Shown here: positions 62,179-64,000 of the stretch, in pieces
Position numbering within the stretch: position 1 is the stretch's first letter
Layout of the letters: every line of letters begins with the position of its first letter
NCBI GenBank assembly: GCA_964383845.1
Contig: CAYLIF010000004.1
Span: 43,765 to 107,764, forward strand
DNA length: 64,000 bases
Direction: 5' to 3'
Origin: JAAZGD01 sp964383845
GTDB lineage: Bacteria; Bacillota; Clostridia; Peptostreptococcales; Anaerovoracaceae
The notes under the pieces: model-generated
What the model was told of the DNA's origin: nothing
Seen by the model: only the letters and a program-made list of their open reading frames with translations
The model's database searches: none
Translations under genes and position numbers: made by a program

Positions 62179-62187
62179 ATTATAGCA
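62179..62187 (-). promoter_or_regulatory. Second, extended -10 promoter candidate for gyrB
   Basis: TATAAT (62179-62184) on the minus strand is preceded by TGC, an extended -10 element, with no clear -35. It is about 150 bases before gyrB and 100 bases upstream of the proximal promoter. Confidence 0.45.
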
Positions 62188-62216
62188 ACACTAAACCTTA
62201 TGGGTATATACCCACC

Positions 62217-62240
62217 AAAAAAGGCGGGTTTTACCGCCTT
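62217..62240 (-). terminator. Rho-independent terminator after the recF-lipoprotein unit
   Basis: A 7-bp stem AAGGCGG/CCGCCTT (62221-62240) with a 6-base loop, followed on the minus strand by T residues. Next to it, TGGGTATATACCCA (62201-62214) is a separate 14-bp palindrome. Confidence 0.8.
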
Positions 62241-62276
62241 TCTCTCTTTTACCTTAAAACCACTATATGTTCTATA

Positions 62277-62906
62277 TTACATTTCTTGATAATCTGTGGG
62301 AACTTCGAAAACACTGTCATCAACATCTCTGCTGATTTCATGGATATACATCATGGTCCCTTCAGATTTTAATGCAACCCATTTGTCTGTGTCCGGAACA
62401 AAGTAAAATATAGTTATATCTTCTACCCCATCTTCATCCACTTCTACTAATTTCTCGAAATCATAAAGGGTTCCATTAAGTTCTTCTTGGCCTGTTGTAA
62501 CTTGGTACTTATCTAGGTCATCGTCAGAATATAAGAATTCTACATCATCGATATCACCCAAGTCTGTGGTTTTAAAGTAAGCTTTAGGATCATGCATAAG
62601 ATAGTAATCTGCAAATTCTGTACTTATCATAGACACTTTACCATATTGGGGATCGTTGGTATCTATTCTAGTGTTCTCTCCTTTGATATAGAATTCAACA
62701 TCTAAAACATCATTGTCGAACTCAGTAGTAAATGACATATAAAGGGAGTTCCCCTCTGCATTTAATACGTCCCTTATAATAGTCATAGACCTGTAATTAT
62801 CTGTAGGTGTGTTGTCATCTTCATCTACAGGAACCTGACCTCCCCCACATGCCACTAATGCAAAAATCAACATTAGGCTAAGGGCTACTAATAAACTTTT
62901 CTTCAT
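62277..62906 (-). CDS. Putative lipoprotein between recF and gyrB
   Basis: A 209-residue protein with a lipobox (ALVAC) near residue 20 and a Gly-rich start after it. The mature part has an outer-membrane-carrier-like character: alternating beta strands, ITIFYFVPDTDKWVALK and a long acidic composition, recalling LolA/LppX-fold proteins, but I cannot name the family. The ATG is one base after the recF stop with GGAG in the recF end, so it is coupled to recF. In many Clostridia this spot holds a small DUF370 gene instead. Function unknown. Confidence 0.8.
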   Translation of the reverse strand: MKKSLLVALSLMLIFALVACGGGQVPVDEDDNTPTDNYRSMTIIRDVLNAEGNSLYMSFTTEFDNDVLDVEFYIKGENTRIDTNDPQYGKVSMISTEFADYYLMHDPKAYFKTTDLGDIDDVEFLYSDDDLDKYQVTTGQEELNGTLYDFEKLVEVDEDGVEDITIFYFVPDTDKWVALKSEGTMMYIHEISRDVDDSVFEVPTDYQEM

Positions 62907-62907
62907 A

Positions 62908-63984
62908 TCACTGCTCCAATTCTTTAAAAACATTACCTTGTGAAACTGTATATAGATTACCCCCTGGTAGAGACTCTCTAACATCTTTCGAAAGTTCCGT
63001 TGCTGTTATAAAAAGCTGCACTTCGCCTAGTGATTCTATTAAAAACTGCTGCCTTTGTGCGTCTAGCTCTGAAAGTACATCATCAAGCAAAAGAATTCCC
63101 TCTTCTCCCGTTTCTTCCTTTATAAGTTGAAGCTCTGATAACTTTAGCGATAGGGCTGCGGTTCTTTGTTGACCTTGGGATCCATAGGGTCGAATATCTA
63201 TATCGTTAACCAATATTTTCAAGTCATCTCTGTGAGGGCCTATGCATGTTGTACCCCTCATCCTGTCTCTTCTATGGCTACGGCTTAGGGTCTCTAGCAG
63301 ATCTTCTTCACAGTCTTTTTCGTAAATCACTTCCAAACGTTCTTTACCTTGGGTAATCTCATTATGAAGTTGTCTGCTTATAGTGTCAAGTTTTGAGACA
63401 AACCTTTCCCGTTCTTCTATGATTCTATGGCCATAATAGGCAAGGCTTTCATCCCATACTTTCAAGTTTCCCTCATTTAAATTGCAGTCTTTCAATAGTG
63501 CATTTCTTTGAACAAGAGCTTTTTTGTAACTTGTTAGGTTCTGGTAGTATGAAGGTTTTAATTGGCTTATTTCCCTATCTATAAAACGCCTTCTTTTCTC
63601 TGGCTCATCTTTTACAATCTTAAGATCTTCTGGGGAAAAAATCACGGTATAAATATGTTCTAACAACTCAGAACTTTTGCTAGCTTTTAGACCATCAATT
63701 TTGATGGCTTTTTTATCCTGAGCAACCGCCATCTCTATAGAAAGAGCTTCGCTATCTTTGGTAGCGTCTACCTCTATTCTGAAAAACGGCCTGTCAAATC
63801 TTATCATTTCCCAGTCTCTTCCTGTTCTGAAGGATTTACCCAAAGATGTAAGGTAAAGTGCTTCCAGAAGGTTTGTCTTTCCTTGTGCATTGTTGCCCAA
63901 AAAAATATTTACTTTTGGATGAAATGATATATCTAGATTTTCGTAATTACGAAAATCTTTTAATCGTAGTCTGTTGATTTGCAT
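62908..63984 (-). CDS. recF: DNA replication and repair protein RecF
   Basis: SMC-like ATPase that loads RecA at gaps. 358 residues. Walker A is GNNAQGKT (30-37); the ABC signature lies in GSQGQQRTAALSLKL and Walker B in ILLLDDVLSELD. The N-terminus MQINRLRLKDFRNYENL is typical. The upstream gene (probably yaaA/S4) lies beyond the window. Its last codons supply the ribosome site of the lipoprotein gene. Confidence 0.97.
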   Translation of the reverse strand: MQINRLRLKDFRNYENLDISFHPKVNIFLGNNAQGKTNLLEALYLTSLGKSFRTGRDWEMIRFDRPFFRIEVDATKDSEALSIEMAVAQDKKAIKIDGLKASKSSELLEHIYTVIFSPEDLKIVKDEPEKRRRFIDREISQLKPSYYQNLTSYKKALVQRNALLKDCNLNEGNLKVWDESLAYYGHRIIEERERFVSKLDTISRQLHNEITQGKERLEVIYEKDCEEDLLETLSRSHRRDRMRGTTCIGPHRDDLKILVNDIDIRPYGSQGQQRTAALSLKLSELQLIKEETGEEGILLLDDVLSELDAQRQQFLIESLGEVQLFITATELSKDVRESLPGGNLYTVSQGNVFKELEQ

Positions 63985-64000
63985 TCTTTCTCATTTCTTT

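Noticed and set aside
1..64000. CRISPR arrays, insertion sequences, prophage or integrase genes
   Set aside because: No spaced repeats, transposase- or integrase-like proteins or attachment repeats were seen; the gene content is core chromosome plus one catabolic cluster.

Overview
The window is a chromosomal core segment from a low-GC Gram-positive anaerobe, most likely a member of the Clostridia. The evidence is the visibly AT-rich sequence, strong AGGAGG-type ribosome binding sites, frequent GTG/TTG starts, WalRK, GdpP/YybS, ribonuclease M5, DivIC, an LtaS-like enzyme, Feo iron uptake and a class I-like hybrid cluster protein. The family or genus cannot be fixed from the sequence alone. 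No rRNA, tRNA, insertion sequence, prophage or CRISPR array was seen, and no gene-free stretch exceeds 300 bases.

Most genes lie on the minus strand. recF, gyrB and gyrA sit at the right edge (57.5-64 kb), so the replication origin (dnaA/dnaN) is probably just beyond base 64000 and most genes are transcribed away from it. Right to left: recF, a lipoprotein, gyrBA, an unusual cysteine-rich RsbW-like protein with a SigB/F/G-type sigma factor, and trpS (55-64 kb). Then plsC, a nucleotidyltransferase and nagBA (50.7-54.5 kb), followed by a DtxR-type regulator divergent from feoA-feoA-feoB and a small FeoB-associated protein (47.3-50.8 kb).

An accessory catabolic block follows (37.7-46.4 kb): two TIM-barrel sugar isomerases, two Gfo/Idh/MocA oxidoreductases, a ROK kinase and a ribose-type ABC importer. 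Next are an amino acid permease and a nitrosative-stress locus (ferredoxin-like protein and hcp, divergent from a Crp/Fnr regulator), then a chemotaxis receptor (31-33 kb).

The left half is housekeeping: rpsF-ssb-rpsR; yybS-gdpP-rplI-dnaB-dnaD; an M23 peptidase-walR-walK-divIC-rnmV-rsmA-LTA synthase series that runs on into aroE-aroK, aroB, tadA, an Ig-like membrane protein, ispE and a GntR regulator; htrA on the plus strand; then phosphohexomutase-ddl-DUF1934-ctp, DUF1846, an SGNH hydrolase and a lipoprotein cut by the left edge.

The most unusual items are: a degenerate, seven-cysteine anti-sigma-like protein; a DnaD protein fused to the zinc-binding N-terminal part of a helicase loader but lacking its ATPase; an M23 peptidase with a ~460-residue charged cytoplasmic extension heading the walRK series; a GdpP without membrane segments; a fused AroE-AroK; and matched 18-bp operators flanking the feo/dtxR divergent promoters.
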